The notes under the pieces were generated by a model. The model had not been told where the DNA came from, searched no databases, and saw only the letters and a program-made list of their open reading frames with translations. From Pyrocephalus nanus (taxonomy: Eukaryota > Chordata > Aves > Passeriformes > Tyrannidae): a DNA stretch of 64,000 nt. Location: contig CM076271.1 of assembly GCA_038380795.1 (NCBI GenBank), positions 21,219,001 to 21,283,000 on the forward strand, given 5' to 3'. This document shows positions 49,701 to 61,831 of the stretch, piece by piece. The translations under genes were made by a program, and so were the position numbers. The number at the start of each line of letters is the position of its first letter. The stretch's first letter is position 1.

Positions 49701-51696
49701 GTCCCTGCCAACCAAGGATCAGTATGAAGAACTGAAAAAGAGAAGACTGCATATGGTAAGGCAGGTTAGGATCTGTTATTTCTTGCATGAGTCACAGATG
49801 TAAGCCTGAGAGCTGTGTGGGTATGAGGCTGCCTTCAACACTGGATTTCAGTTTGTCATTTTTTCATGTATATTGTACCATACCCTTTTCCAGGAATTCA
49901 CATAGCTGCTTGCTGTATTCTGCCCAGAACAGGAGTAGGTGTGCATGGAGCAGCTGGGTTGGGTGCATGTGCTGTTCCTGGTGCAGTGTGTGCAGAGCAA
50001 GCCCTGAACTATGTTAGTTTACATGGACTTTGAAACTGTGTTCAGGAGTTCATTTGCACAAGTAGAATTTGGAAACCTCTTTCAGTGATGGAAAAAGACA
50101 TTTAGAGTAAGGATGCCTCTTCAGTGAGGGTTTTTTTTGGTTAGGAGGAGGAGATCATTAATAGTAAACTAAACCAACTTTGTTTTGAGGTATAAGTTGA
50201 GAAATAAGAATCATCCCACTCCAAAAGCCAGTTATATCAGTGATCATCAACACTGATGTTCTATTTATAGGTGTCTGCTGCTGTAGTCAGTTGTGATACA
50301 ATTACTGTTCAAATCAATCTAGACCACTCTGCACAGCTGCATTAGGCACTTTTTTTTTTGCTCTGTAAAGAACAGTGTCACTGCTCCTACTTGCCCTCAA
50401 GTTTGTAGAGGCAGATCTTATGGGATTTTGGTCAATATCATCACAAACTCACGGGAAGCATTTTCTGCAAAGTAACCAAAACTGCAGCTGATCCCTTTGA
50501 GTGAGTGACAGCCAGCAACATCTAATATCAGCTAACTTGTACCTGTGGATTTAGAATGAAATTTTTCAAGCTCCTGGTGTTTTCTCACTACGTGTTTTTC
50601 GTTTTAGGTCACTTTCGAAACACAGGGAAAACAAGAGGAAAATCAGAAAGAGTTTATATCCAGATCTGCAGCTGCAGTTAATGGTGATGAAACTCACATG
50701 AAAAAAGGAACAGTCAGGAAATCTGAGGGCTGGTTACCCACATCTAGCATCTCAAGAGAGAGTGAGAGAGCAGACCCACTTCTTCAGCAGATTGACAATA
50801 TCACATCCTTTATTGAGCAAGCAAAGGCAGCTAATAGGATAGATGAGGTCCATATGTTGCAAGAAAACCTGATGCAGCTTCAGGATGAATATGATCAACA
50901 ACAAACTCTGAAAGCTATTGAGCTTTCCAGAAAACAGGCAGAAGAGGAAGAGATGCAGAGGGAGGAACTTCAGGTCCTTCGTGAAAAAGAGTGGAAAAGA
51001 GAGCGGCATAAATTCATGTCTCAGCATTCAAGGACACGCTCCTTAGACTTCAGAGAAGTCAAGCAGCATTTGGATATTACTCAGATCAAAGGGGACATGA
51101 GTTCTGAAACTTCTACTGTTGAGCAGCTGCCAGCTCAAGAGCATTTGACCTTCACACTCAAACCCCAGAATGTCCCACAGTGTGACCTAGACAGAGATCA
51201 GCCAGCCTGCCTAAACCCCTTTGAAGATGAAGCAGATACCCCTCAGGCAGAGGAAGATCCTGCTAACCCATTTGCCGAAGACACCTGTCCAATGGTTTCT
51301 TTCTCTAACACAGCTCTGCAGAGTGATAAAAAAGAATATAATCCATTTGAAAGTGAGGAGGAAGATGAACAAAGCAATGGAGCACCTGGCAGTACTTCAA
51401 ACCCTTTTGAAGATGATGAAAATCCGTTTCAAAAGCCTGGTGGAGGCAGTTGGAATTCAGGGAATCCATTTGAAGAGGGATCCTCTACTAATCCCTTTGA
51501 AGTGGAGGATGGCAGTGAGATCTCTGGAGAGGAGGTTATAGAGGAGGAGCTGCTTCTCCAACAGATAGATAATATCAAAGCTTATATATTTGATGCCAAA
51601 CATAGTGGACGACTGGATGAGGTGGAGGTACTGACAGAGAACTTAAAGGAACTGAAGCACACATTAGCAAAGCAGAAGGAGAAATCCAACTGCTGA
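40747..51696 (+). CDS. RBSN: Rabenosyn-5, FYVE-finger Rab4/Rab5 effector
   Basis: Effector linking Rab5 and Rab4 on early endosomes; works with VPS45 and EHD proteins in fusion and recycling. Eleven coding exons: 40747-40909, 42126-42269, 44029-44129, 44753-44798, 44894-45055, 45957-46198, 46976-47046, 48618-48704, 49146-49248, 49681-49755, 50608-51696; 2283 bases, 760 residues, all junctions in frame (human about 784). C2H2 finger: Cys21, Cys24, His37, His42. FYVE domain about 152-270: WVSDQD from Trp160, RRHHCRLCG at 181-189, zinc ligands through Cys258 and Cys261, with a Ser-rich insert. Rab-binding hairpins: about 454-500 (LLQQIDNITSF) and 711-760 (LLQQIDNIKAYIF), the known Rab4- and Rab5-binding segments. 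Seven NPF motifs (601-695) should bind EH domains. Start fits mammalian orthologues. The exon 10/11 join is the most diverged part; the exon 7 acceptor is AAG. Confidence 0.97.
41625..41655. repeat. (GTTT)n tract in RBSN intron 1
   Basis: GTTTGTTTGTTTGCTTGTTT lies in the first coding intron. A similar short T/G-rich stretch lies at 48955-48985 in intron 8. Both are ordinary intronic microsatellites. Confidence 0.75.
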
Positions 51697-54022
51697 AGCA
51701 GCAATAGAGCTGTGTAATAATTCAGTCTACTCTTAAATATGGGAAGGTAACAGATCACAAGAGGGAAGTGGGAGAATCCTAACCTTAAAGCACTTTCATT
51801 TAGGAACTGCCACTACTACACAGTCTTGAAGCAAGAATGTCTGAGGTATGCTGCTGGTTTCAAAGGCTTATAGTAAGGAAATTTAAAATAGCTAACTGGT
51901 CTTACTGAATGCTTATTTTGGTCAAAGAGGTTAAGTGCTAATAGGGAACTATGATTTGGAAGTGGTTGGTATGTTGGTTTGCCTTCTTTCCCCCCTTTCT
52001 GTTGTAGTGTTGTCCTCTCCTCTGTTGATAACCCAGGGTAGCTGAACTGCTAGTAGTGTTCTGGGAAAGTGCAGTTAAAAAGCTGCTGTGATTCTCCAAT
52101 GTGCCGTATGTACAGGCTTGCAGATCAAGCTTGTGCAATGCTAATAAGTACATAAAAGGGATTTTAAGACTGAGAAGAACTTTCTGACTGACCTTAATAG
52201 GAGTAACTTCCTAATGTGTGCATAAAGATTCCCAAGGAAAATTTGGGTGCTGTCTTTTCATCACTTCTGGTTTCCCCTTTGCTCTGAGCACCATGTCGTA
52301 GTGCTATGCTGTCTTCAGACCTGCTCTTGAGGGAGCAAGTGTCTGCTCATTTCCAGGGAAAGGAGCATCAGGCCAGCACCACTTCAAAGTATAGTATATA
52401 AAGGGTGACTCTCCAGTTCCTAATTATATTATGGGATCTATACATTCCTTGCAGTCCTCTGGGTGACAGAATGATCATGTTTGTTGTATTTGTGAGACTG
52501 GAACCCTTTTTTTTTAGCATTCAAGGAACTAAAGATCTTTTTTATAATGGAGAGCTGAGGTGCCACTGAACTGGAATTCCATGAAAGCTAGGAGATAAAA
52601 GTCTGTGGTACAATAGTACCAAATGACAATTCTCTTTCATGTTATATTCCCCTCGGGAATTTTTATGAGAATCAGGCATGTCTGTCGTTAATAAGGAACT
52701 TTAGACTGAAGACTTCTGTCATCCTGTGGCCTGGGGGATGATCAGGTGACAGCCAGCACCTGTGCTGCAAGGAGGGCTTACAGCTGGGCAAATGCAGGGT
52801 CACCTCAGGACTAGGTCAGCCTCTGTCTTTGAGAAAGATGGAGTTTGAGCTGCTTTGATTTTTATCTTTGAGAGGCACAGATCCATCCATCATCAGGAAT
52901 CAGTGTTTGTAGGGGTGGGGAGGAGGAGTCAGTCTAAAGGGTTTCTTTATTTAAAGCTGAAATAGAGAAAAATCAGGCAGATCACACTTTACAGCACTAA
53001 TAGCAGTGGGCTTACTCAGAAGTGTGAAGTTCTCTGGAATGGGATGTCTTGTAACTGTGTCTCTGATATTGGCATAGCTGTAACCCAGGCACTGCATGAG
53101 ATTTGAGAGACAAATGATTCTGCGACCTAAAGAGCAGGAACTCTGGTTTAATTTTGGTGTAAATAAGTGGAGGTAGGGACTTGTGGAATTGTTGTTAAAA
53201 AAGCCCAAACCACCTATATCCTCACTTAATAGCACTGGTAAAGGATCAAAATAAAGCAGCCAGTCAAGGACAGCTGATGTTCTCTCTAGTTTAGCCTGAA
53301 TCTGGAGTTGAAAGGTGGATGGAACAGGTTGGCTTAAGACCATGAAGTTTTTATGTTGATGTTTTATTAGAGCTGATTTGAGTCCATGAATGTTACTTTG
53401 CACCACGTGCAAAAAACCCCAGAGAATTCTGAAAGGTCTTAAACGAACAGAACTTGTGTGCTTGGCACCAGATTTATGAAGGCAGCAAAAGCTGTTGATA
53501 AATAAACATAATCCCTGGAACTGTATAGTATAAGGCAGTTATTTAGGACAGACTTGTTTGCTATTTGGGAGGATTGCTCCCTGAGCTCTAACCTAATGCT
53601 TTCTTTGATATCAACATGAAAAAATGTTTCAGTGGCTTCTGCTTTCACATTAAAAAGCGACTTTTTTCCTTGTTGCAACTATCCTGCCTTGTTTGTATTT
53701 TCTGCCTAATACACTAATAACTATTCCTACTGTATGTGTAATATATTATTTTTACAAGCAGGTAACAGACTAGCATACCTCATGATCTTTGTCAGTGTTA
53801 AATATGATAAACTAGAGAGCTGATACTAAACTCATCTCCACGGTGCAGGTCTTTGCTGGCATTGGGACTGCCGTGAGGCTTGCAAGGCACAAGGGAATGA
53901 AGACATCTTAAGCATAAAGCTCAATAAATAAAACTAGCATTGAGTTTTGGTACAGCTGCATGCACTACTCTGTATGGAAACTTTGTAAACAGAGATGAAA
54001 TAAAACAACATGTTTATTTTGT
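51697..54022 (+). other. RBSN: RBSN 3' untranslated region with tandem poly(A) signals
   Basis: About 2.3 kb without a credible ORF follows the TGA at 51694-51696. Overlapping AATAAA signals lie at 53923-53932 (TCAATAAATAAAAC). A further AATAAA at 53999-54004 is followed by TTTATTTTGTGCTGTGTTTG, a strong GU/U-rich downstream element, so the main end is predicted near 54020. A T-run of eight to nine lies near 52508-52516. Confidence 0.65.
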
Positions 54023-54547
54023 GCTGTGTTTGTCCTCGACAATTTGTACAGGGTGCCTGAATTGGTGTGAAATTTTGTACTCGAGCACGAGTTCCAAAAT
54101 GCACAGATAAGCCTGATGTAAAGGTCTGTGCAATAGAGTGCAATCTATCACGTTTATACAAATTGCAGGTGTTGTGTACTGTTTGGTGAGACAGAAGCTC
54201 TGATGATTTAGAAGGGTTTTTTGACCATGTGCAGGGAGGATGTTTGATGTAAGAGGAGTTATATAGCAGCACAGGACTTTGAAGCACAATGGACTTGCTG
54301 GCTGGGATTTGATGGAAGTTGATAATTCAAGACACAGTTCTTCTTTGTATGCACTGATTAGGAAATGATGGAATTCTGTGCTGCTTCTAAAATAAATTGT
54401 TAGTCTGGCCTCTCTATCCTAAAGAAAACATGATATGGTTTTGCCATAACGGTTTAATTGTTTACCTGCAGGCATGAGTAGGAAATAAGGCTCTAAGTAA
54501 TTCCATTTTCCACTGTTGACTACTACTTTGTAAAACTGGCACCAAAA

Positions 54548-54737
54548 AAGCTGTGGTTTTAACTTTTATTTATTTTTCACTTGAATTATTCTAGTTGGGG
54601 CTGCAAGAAGATTTATGAGGCAGGGTTGTCTGTACTGAATGAACTTGCTTGTTCCTGTTTCCAGGACCTGTGAGCTCTTGTGTCTCACTGAAGCACCTTC
54701 ATCATCCAGCCCTGAGGAAAAACAGCTGCATGACTCG
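54548..54737 (-). other. MRPS25: MRPS25 3' untranslated region with poly(A) signal
   Basis: On the minus strand two overlapping AATAAA signals occur at 54574-54565, 164-173 bases after the stop codon. They are followed by a T/GT-rich stretch (CTTTTTTGGTG near 54552), placing cleavage at about 54548. The convergent RBSN transcript is predicted to end about 0.5 kb away. Confidence 0.65.
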
Positions 54738-55882
54738 TCAGGCTGATGCTTCATTTTTCATAGCAGCTTTGTATTTTCCCCTCATCTCTTTGGGCAGTGG
54801 CACAAAAGCAGGGCACGGAACTTGGCCTTCAATCTCACACATGCATTCTCGCAGATGATACTTCTTGGGCCCAAAAGTTGCTGGATGTGATAGTTTTTGC
54901 CTTTCTCTTTCCTCTTTTTCAAGCGTTTCTCTAGAAAAGAGATCTGTTTGTTACTATCAGAAGCCTCAATCACAGCTCTTCCTCTTCTTTCCCTGGACCT
55001 AGTTTACCAGACAGACAGATTTACAGTTCTTAGCTTGCGAACTTTACCTAGTTCTTGCCAATTTTGTCTGGGAATAGTAGTATTTCCTTCTGTATTCCTG
55101 ACAAAAGTTTGCAAGCATTATATTCTGTATGCTAGACAGTATGTTAGCTTATTACATGTTACTTACTTGCTTTTCCCCAGGATTTTTTTAATGTGCGCTG
55201 TTATCTCTTTGTTGGTTTTATCTTCCACGTCAACCAAAACTTGTTCTCCATTGTCTGTCAAGAAAAATTCATAATCCTGTATTTAACAGTACCAGTTCCC
55301 TCCCACACACTGCTCAGAGAGGCTGTAAATACACAACAGAGACCTGCTGCCCTGCTGCAGTTAACGTACGATGCAAGGTTTAAGTGGAAAAGCGAAATTT
55401 CCACGAGGGCGATTCTAGGGGAGTGGCCGAGGGGTAAAGCCGCTTTTCCCAACAAGCAGCTCCTTTCCCCGCCGAGTCAGAACCCTGACCCTAACCGCTG
55501 CCCGCGGCTCGAGCGGGACCTACCCAGGTAGAACCGGAGGAAGGGCGAGGGGGTCATGTTCCTGAACAGCATGATCTGCACCCAGGGGTTCTTGTACTGG
55601 ATCTGAGGGACGTTGAAAAACACGAACTTTCTGGAGAAGATGAGAAAAGCACACGGGCTGGCGCGGTGTCTCGGCGGAGGACGCGGCCCACGCAAGCCCC
55701 GGTGTCTCTGCAAGGGCCGCCCGCGCTCCCGCCGCGCCCCGCGCTCACCTCGCGCCCTCGCTCAGCTCTCCTGCCGAGTTGTAGTTCACGGTCATCACTT
55801 TCACCGCGCTCTTGAACACGACGTCGCCCTGGCTGAGGTAGCGCAGGGTCCGCCGGACCGGGAACCGGCCCTTCATGGGCAT
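54738..55882 (-). CDS. MRPS25: Mitochondrial small-subunit ribosomal protein mS25
   Basis: Nuclear-encoded component of the mitochondrial 28S ribosomal subunit, with the thioredoxin-like L51/S25/CI-B8 domain shared with mL43 and NDUFA2. Four minus-strand coding exons: 55882-55749, 55630-55524, 55254-55167 and 54930-54738, all with GT-AG borders (GCGAG|GTGAGC, CTGG|GTAGGT, AGCAA|GTAAGT). They total 522 bases, giving 173 residues plus TGA, equal to the human length. The N-terminus [16 protein letters not shown] and the segments [20 protein letters not shown] and [15 protein letters not shown] match the family closely. Two in-frame ATGs open the protein; the first, at 55882, is the conserved one. 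No classical cleavable presequence is evident, as expected for this family. The promoter lies in a CpG island around 55.88-56.05 kb. Confidence 0.97.
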
Positions 55883-56060
55883 GGCGGCGGCGGCCGGAAG
55901 GGGCGGGAGCGGCCCCGCGCGCCCCCTGGCGGGCGGCGCCCTCAGCGAGGACCGGGCCGGGTCAGCGTCGGCCCTGGCGGAGCCGCGGAGGCCGCGGAGG
56001 CTGCGCTGGCCCCGCCCGGCCCGGCGGCTCCTGCGCTTTGTCCCCGTGCACATCAACTAC
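55883..56060 (-). promoter_or_regulatory. MRPS25: MRPS25 CpG-island promoter
   Basis: CpG-dense sequence immediately upstream of the MRPS25 start ends abruptly near 56.06 kb, where AT-rich sequence begins. No TATA box is seen, consistent with a dispersed housekeeping start. A rightward ORF of 78 codons crosses it but has the Ala/Arg/Pro/Gly composition typical of GC-rich artefacts, and no donor or downstream exon was identified. Confidence 0.6.
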
Positions 56061-59000
56061 GGGGCTGTGGCTACTGAAAACCTGTCTGTTCAAGATGAAT
56101 TAAAACTTTAGGAAAAGCCTCCTCTCCTCCTAGAGCAGCTCCCTGGAGTCAGTAAAGTTCATGCGATTTCTCTTCTGTATCAGACCCGGTTAAATCTCAT
56201 AAAATAATCACAGTAGTGAAGGCAAAATCCTGTTTCTCCCTAAAAGACAGTAAATTATGTACTTGGCTTAGACACCACCTGTTTAAGAGAAAATAGTGAC
56301 CTTAAAAATAAAACTCAAGAATGCAGTCACGTGTAATTCACTTTAATGGTATAAACCTCATTTAGCTAGTATTAACCACAATAATATAATGCCATATTTA
56401 AACAGCATTTAATAAAATGCATCAGCTAAATCATGCACTGCAATACTCTATATACAAACACAACAATGCAAATTCCTCTTTGTGACTGAATACATTGATT
56501 AGATATAAAATTCAGATTAAAAAAAGAACATGCCATTATTTTTAAGTGCTATCACACACAACAATGCTGATTCCACAGAAGCTGTGAGAAATTAACAACT
56601 TTTACAAAGTTTTTACCTTGAAATAAAAATAACATAAACATTAGTTTTCTAAATTGTAATGACCCAAGATATCCAGAAAATATTCCAAGGAATTAAAAGT
56701 AGATGCTTCCTTTTATAAAAATTTGCTTTTTGTAGGAGCTCAGCACTCCTTGGTATGCCAAACAGATAAAACAATGTGCAGTTTTCAGTCAGGAAACTGA
56801 ACACTGGCTTGTAATGTACTTCAGAGCACAGAATAATTTTTAAAAATATTCCAATATTGATTCCATATATGAAAAATTTAATACATCCAGTCTGTAGGTA
56901 AAATGTTGCCTTCTTAAAGACTGTTCTTTTTGTTTGAAATTTACTCAGTCCTACTTTTAACCAATGACCATCAAAAATATCTTTAAATGGACCTGTGCTT
57001 TATTATCACAGAGCCTTTATTGCCATTACTTTTGAGAACATTTTATCTTTCAGAATCCAAACAATTCAAATGTGGATATAAAACAACTTGACAATTTTAA
57101 AATATGCACTTTTTTCTGAATTCAAAATTTGATTTTTTAACAATCTTAGTTAATACCCCAATTAGCTTCCTAATCTTTAAAACTGTTCCTGCAGTACAAC
57201 ATTAACAGACATTCAGGTTTCCATTCATCTTTAAAGAGGAAAGCAAGAGTTCAAACAGCACCAATTGTCCAGACCAATGAAGGATCACCTGTCACAGGAA
57301 TTCCTGCCATTAATTTAAATATTTTTCCTGCTGAAAATCGCAAAAATTAAGTTTTGAAACCTTACCCTTTTTTTCTAAATTTGAAACAAAAGCTTACAAA
57401 CATTTATTGCCAGTACAAAAGAGAATGTTCTTAACATTTTCCACAGCAAAGACCTTTCAAGTACAAAGTCTGACTCAGACTTGTGGTTCACTTTATAAAA
57501 TAATGTGAGCATGCAAGCAGCTCACATTATTTTGACTGGTGTCTGCTTATCTGCCTAAACATACGCAAGTCTTTGCCACATGGAGTACAGAAAGTGGAAA
57601 GAAATGCCCAGAAAAGTCTGCTTCACCTTTTTAATATGACAAAAACAAGACTTGCTGAACTCCGTACATGGTCTGTGAAATGCTTTTTAAAAACCCTACA
57701 GTTAATACATTTACTTTACAGAAGGCTCCCTTTGTAACTTCATCAGAAGGGAAAAACAAGAAGTATTTATATTTTGATAATGTAAATGTTTGAGTCCTCC
57801 TTATGAATAATAAACTGTCTTAACTGCACGACTCATTTCACAACTGTGTGCTCAGGCCCCACATGGACAGTGGGAATTGTCACATGCAGTGCAGGAGCTG
57901 AGCAGATTCCAGGCCGAGCAAAGGACAGAACAAGGCCATGGACATTACTCGGACAATTAAATCAAGTTTTGTTTAGTGTAAGCTGGAAAATAAAGAGAAT
58001 AGCTTTGAAAAGTGAGTATACAATTGAAATTCACTGTCAACATCCTGAATAAGTTTTAGTGCTTGCTAAGCAATAAACTACCTGCAATGTCTCTATTTAA
58101 TTACCACTGTCCCAGAGCTGCTCTTTCACTGAACAGAGCACTGAGTCTGTATTTAACTCACAAGTTGGTTTCATGTGATCACTATGGCAATATGAATATT
58201 GATTTATTAAACAGCATTCATTGTCTCCTGTTCTGTGTGCTACAGTTCAACAATAAAGGGAAAGTTGGTTTGGTTTCAATTTGCCACTGCTAAAGGCTTA
58301 AAAAAGTATCAATCTCTTACCAAGCTTCACTGCAAAATGCAACTTTACAAGAGAGTGTCTCAGGAGGCTGAAAGAGAAGGAGTAAGGATTGAAAGCAGAG
58401 AAGTATTTTCTATGACTGTAGTTATTTATTAATTATTTTTAACAGCCATTATATGCTCAATTAACTATTCACTCGGAGGCTTCTACAGGTCAAATGAGAA
58501 AAGGTAAAAGCCAGAAAATTCATGAAATAACTTTGTCAGTTCTGAGCAGAAAATACTGAATTCAGACTGGCTTAGAAAAAATCTGTTAAGCTCTGAAATT
58601 CAGGAGGGTTCATCTGCTTTGATGATAAGTTTAGTTTGGGCTAAGAAATGCAAGCAAGCAAGCAAGGAAGCTCTGGATTAGCAAGTGAATGAAAAGCTTT
58701 AGCACATAGAATGCATGAATAGAGGCTCCACTTCTGTACATATATACACAAACTAGGGGGGTTCTATACACTGTACAGAATATATTCAGGCAGAGGTATA
58801 AACATATACATTCATACACACATACATACAGCTATGTACATATGCATCAGCTGCTCGAGTGAGTTTTACAACTGAACATGCAGAAATGCACAGTGGTGGG
58901 AGGCACAAAAAGACATACAACTCTATGAAACCCTTTAAAAAGAAAGGAGACAGGCATGAATTTAACAATAGTAAGTGATTTTCAAAGCATTCATCTAACT

Positions 59001-59771
59001 TAGAGCATAGAACAGGCTATGGGAATTATGGAACGTTATGACAGTATTACCTGTGATGAACTTAGCATGACTTCACAACAAAAAACTCAGTAATAAGGTA
59101 TTTCTGGGCTTTGATGTTTTCCAAGTCCAATATATTTAGAGCATCTAAAGTTTGCAAAAAAATTTACTTTAACTTGCAACCTCATTATAAATAAAGCTTT
59201 AAGTTTTTTTCAAAAATAATTCCCACTATAATGTTGATAACATTGATTGCAACTGAAGTAGGGTTGTAGAACTATCTAACAAAAGAGGGGTTAATGACAT
59301 TTTTCATCAAACAACAAACCTGAACTTAGTTCAGGAATATTCACTGTTAAAATGGCTCAGCAACTTCAGAATTAAAAGGTGCAAAAAGTAAATGTTTTCA
59401 TTTTCTTCCCTGTGCCATGCCCTCTTAGTAACTTTTTTCATATAAAGCTGTATTTTAAACTAATTTTCTGTCACTCAAGATCGAGCAGATGCCGGCAATC
59501 TGTCCTCTGCTCATCCCTCTTCTCCCTAGGGTGACCATGGCCTCAGCAGGACTGCAGCTGTTGCGTTCTGTGGCTGTGTGGGACAGTGTGGCAAAGCCCT
59601 GAGACAGATGGGAACCTACCAGTGTTTGTTGGCATTTCTGCCTTTTCTCCTAGGGACAAGAGTAGGTGAAAAAAACCCAACCTACCCTGGTTTTGCACTC
59701 TAAAGAGTAACTAGAGGGGAAGAGAGGGATTTCAAATGGAAACATCAGCATTTTTTTTTCTTTTCAGGATA

Positions 59772-59953
59772 TCATCCAGTAGGTATCTGCTGGTACACCT
59801 GTGCTGCACGTCTGACTGACCTGCCAGTTCCACTGCTCACAGCATCTGATTCCAACAGGGCCCTGCCTGGTGTTGTTAGTGGAGGAAGCTGCTTTGGCAC
59901 TGCTTGGGCAGTATCCTCAGCACAGTAATTTCCACTTCCATCTTCCTGGCTAA
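59772..59953 (-). CDS. Possible terminal coding exon of an unidentified leftward gene
   Basis: On the minus strand, after an AATGCAG acceptor-like sequence at about 59954-59960, the frame is open for about 60 codons to a TGA at 59774-59772. The translation starts FSQEDGSGNYCAEDTAQAVP and ends AAQVYQQIPTG. Codon usage looks ordinary and a putative poly(A) signal lies 3.4 kb further on. Against it, there is no pyrimidine tract before the acceptor (the upstream sequence is A- and G-rich) and no family is recognised. Confidence 0.2.
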
Positions 59954-59995
59954 ACTGCATTCCCAATACCATTTGTTACTCATGCTATTTGGTGC

Positions 59996-60019
59996 CCCCC
60001 CCCCCTTTTTTTTTTTTTA
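59996..60019. repeat. Poly(C)-poly(T) homopolymer junction
   Basis: A run of about 10-12 C is followed directly by about 12-14 T. Exact lengths are prone to sequencing error. On the minus strand this reads A-run then G-run. Confidence 0.85.
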
Positions 60020-61831
60020 AATTATCATACTAGTTAAACAGCAGGTGATCAGGGAAGAATCCTAACTATTGTCTTAATTTTAATAGGCAGGCAAATCTAC
60101 TGACACGTGCAATATCACAGCTGAAATCATTCGGTAATCTGTGTCTTGTCTACTACATGCAACAATAAAAAACCACAGAAGTGTTTTACAGTTTCTGTCA
60201 AAGGAGAAACAAGAGTCAGAAAACTACTTTCACCTGGAAGCTTCAGTCCTGACTTGGTTTCTCTGTCACAGCCTCAGAACGTGCCTTTGTCAAAGGGGAC
60301 TGGAATGGCAATGCAGAGCCAGCTGGATTCTGCAGAGACCTTGAGTCAGAGCTCTCCACTGGAGCCAGTGTGGCTGCCTGGGGGGCCAGGGTCTTCAGAA
60401 GATGGTAAAAGGAGGCTTGGTAAATGATGCCACGTAATCAGTGGAGACCAAAAATACTTTCTTGCCCCAGAGTGCTCTGAAAACTAGGCCTCTCTAATAA
60501 TTTAACATTTTAAGGCAGCTAAAGCAAAGGCTTACATGATCCCTTAGAAGGATTTCTCCTTCAAGATAATTTTTTCCTCTTCTACCAGTTTCATGCCAGA
60601 GTAACTCCACTGACACCAAAAGCATTGCAGCTAATTTATAAAAAATGTAAATAGGCAGAGAAAGATGACTTTTACACATGGTGTTAGTTGCGTGTCTCTC
60701 TAGTCCAATTTAAGTAAATAAAGGGAAGAAAAGTACTATACCTTCTTGTACTTGTCACAAATGCAATAAAAACCAGTATTATAAAGCTAGCCCAAAATGC
60801 TTTTTACCTACAAGATGCAAATCCAGTTTCTTCTTATAAGAGTTGGAAAACAAATGAAGCACACAGACAGTGGACATTATTGCCTCATTATCATTCTCTG
60901 AATGTCCCAGTTTCAGTCACCACAGAATTTTAACATTTGTCTGAATGAATTATGACTAATATACACATTTGCTCAAGTTCAGATAAATCTAATCAGATAG
61001 TTTATCACTGTACTTCTACCAAGTTAAAATACTTTCATTTTAAGAGCTGCAGAAACAGGACCTCAAAAATTCTGGAGAAAGTGATTTTTAGGCACTAACT
61101 AGAGCTTCAATGAGATGAACTTTTCTTAGAATCACTTTGCAGATGCGATCCTTTGACTCCAAGTTTTACAAATACAAGTTTGGCATTTAAATTTGGCCTT
61201 TAGGAAAACAAGCTATTTCTATATTTAATAATCAAGAAACAGTTTTTCAATAATTGCTACAATAAAAAACTCTCCTGTTCCATATCCACAAGGAAATGTT
61301 TGCTCTTTCAAAGGAGAAACAAAATAAAACTAATTAATTTAAAAGTAAAGCTACTAAGATTAGCCTGTTACCTTCTTCCAGTCACTGTAGAAGGGATGAA
61401 ACAAAGCTCAGAAATTACAAGAACTACATCAGCCTCGTAGTACTTTGTGCAAAGACAGTGTAAAACTTGCCTGCAGATGTACTGTGTGCACTGTTCTACC
61501 TTCCTTATGTCAGAGCAGCTTAAAAGTGCAATCACTAGAAGAGGCTGAAAATAATGTTAAAGGTTAATACATAGAGCCCAAATGACTGAGGCTCAATTTC
61601 CTCAGATTTGCCTTTTCTATGGCTACCAAACAATGACTATACCGTTGGCAGAAAGAATTCCTTCACCAGTTCTGTGCCTTTTGAAGATCTATCTTCTGAT
61701 AGATGTACAAGGAAAAGATTTCTTTGAGCAAGCTAAAATAGCTCCACTGCTACTTAACACCCAGATCACCACTAGATTAGCAGCTCCACTGCTTGATGCA
61801 CCACCAGGTCCCGCTGCCACCAAGAGGCATT

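Larger units (their letters stand above)
56100..61800. other. AT-rich non-coding stretch, possibly the 3' UTR of a leftward gene
   Basis: No recognised coding exon lies here. On the minus strand an ATTAAA signal at 56347-56342, followed by GT-rich sequence (CAGGTGGTGTCT) near 56.27 kb, could end a long 3' UTR. The nearest minus-strand ORF upstream is the one ending at 59772. Microsatellite-like tracts include (GCAA)n at about 58650-58670 and a CATA-rich run near 58800-58835. Confidence 0.35.

Noticed and set aside
54782..54973. Minus-strand ORF starting [20 protein letters not shown]
   Set aside because: It is the wrong frame of MRPS25 exon 4 extended into the intron; the real frame is fixed by the exon 3 junction.
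55875..56111. Rightward gene opposite MRPS25 sharing its promoter
   Set aside because: The 78-codon ORF is GC-island artefact in composition and no donor or downstream exon was found; a divergent non-coding transcript remains possible.
61582..61830. The N-terminal part of the 213-codon ORF as part of the CR1 element
   Set aside because: Only residues from about 61832 onward resemble CR1 reverse transcriptase; the upstream part has no similarity I recognise and is probably flanking DNA read in frame.
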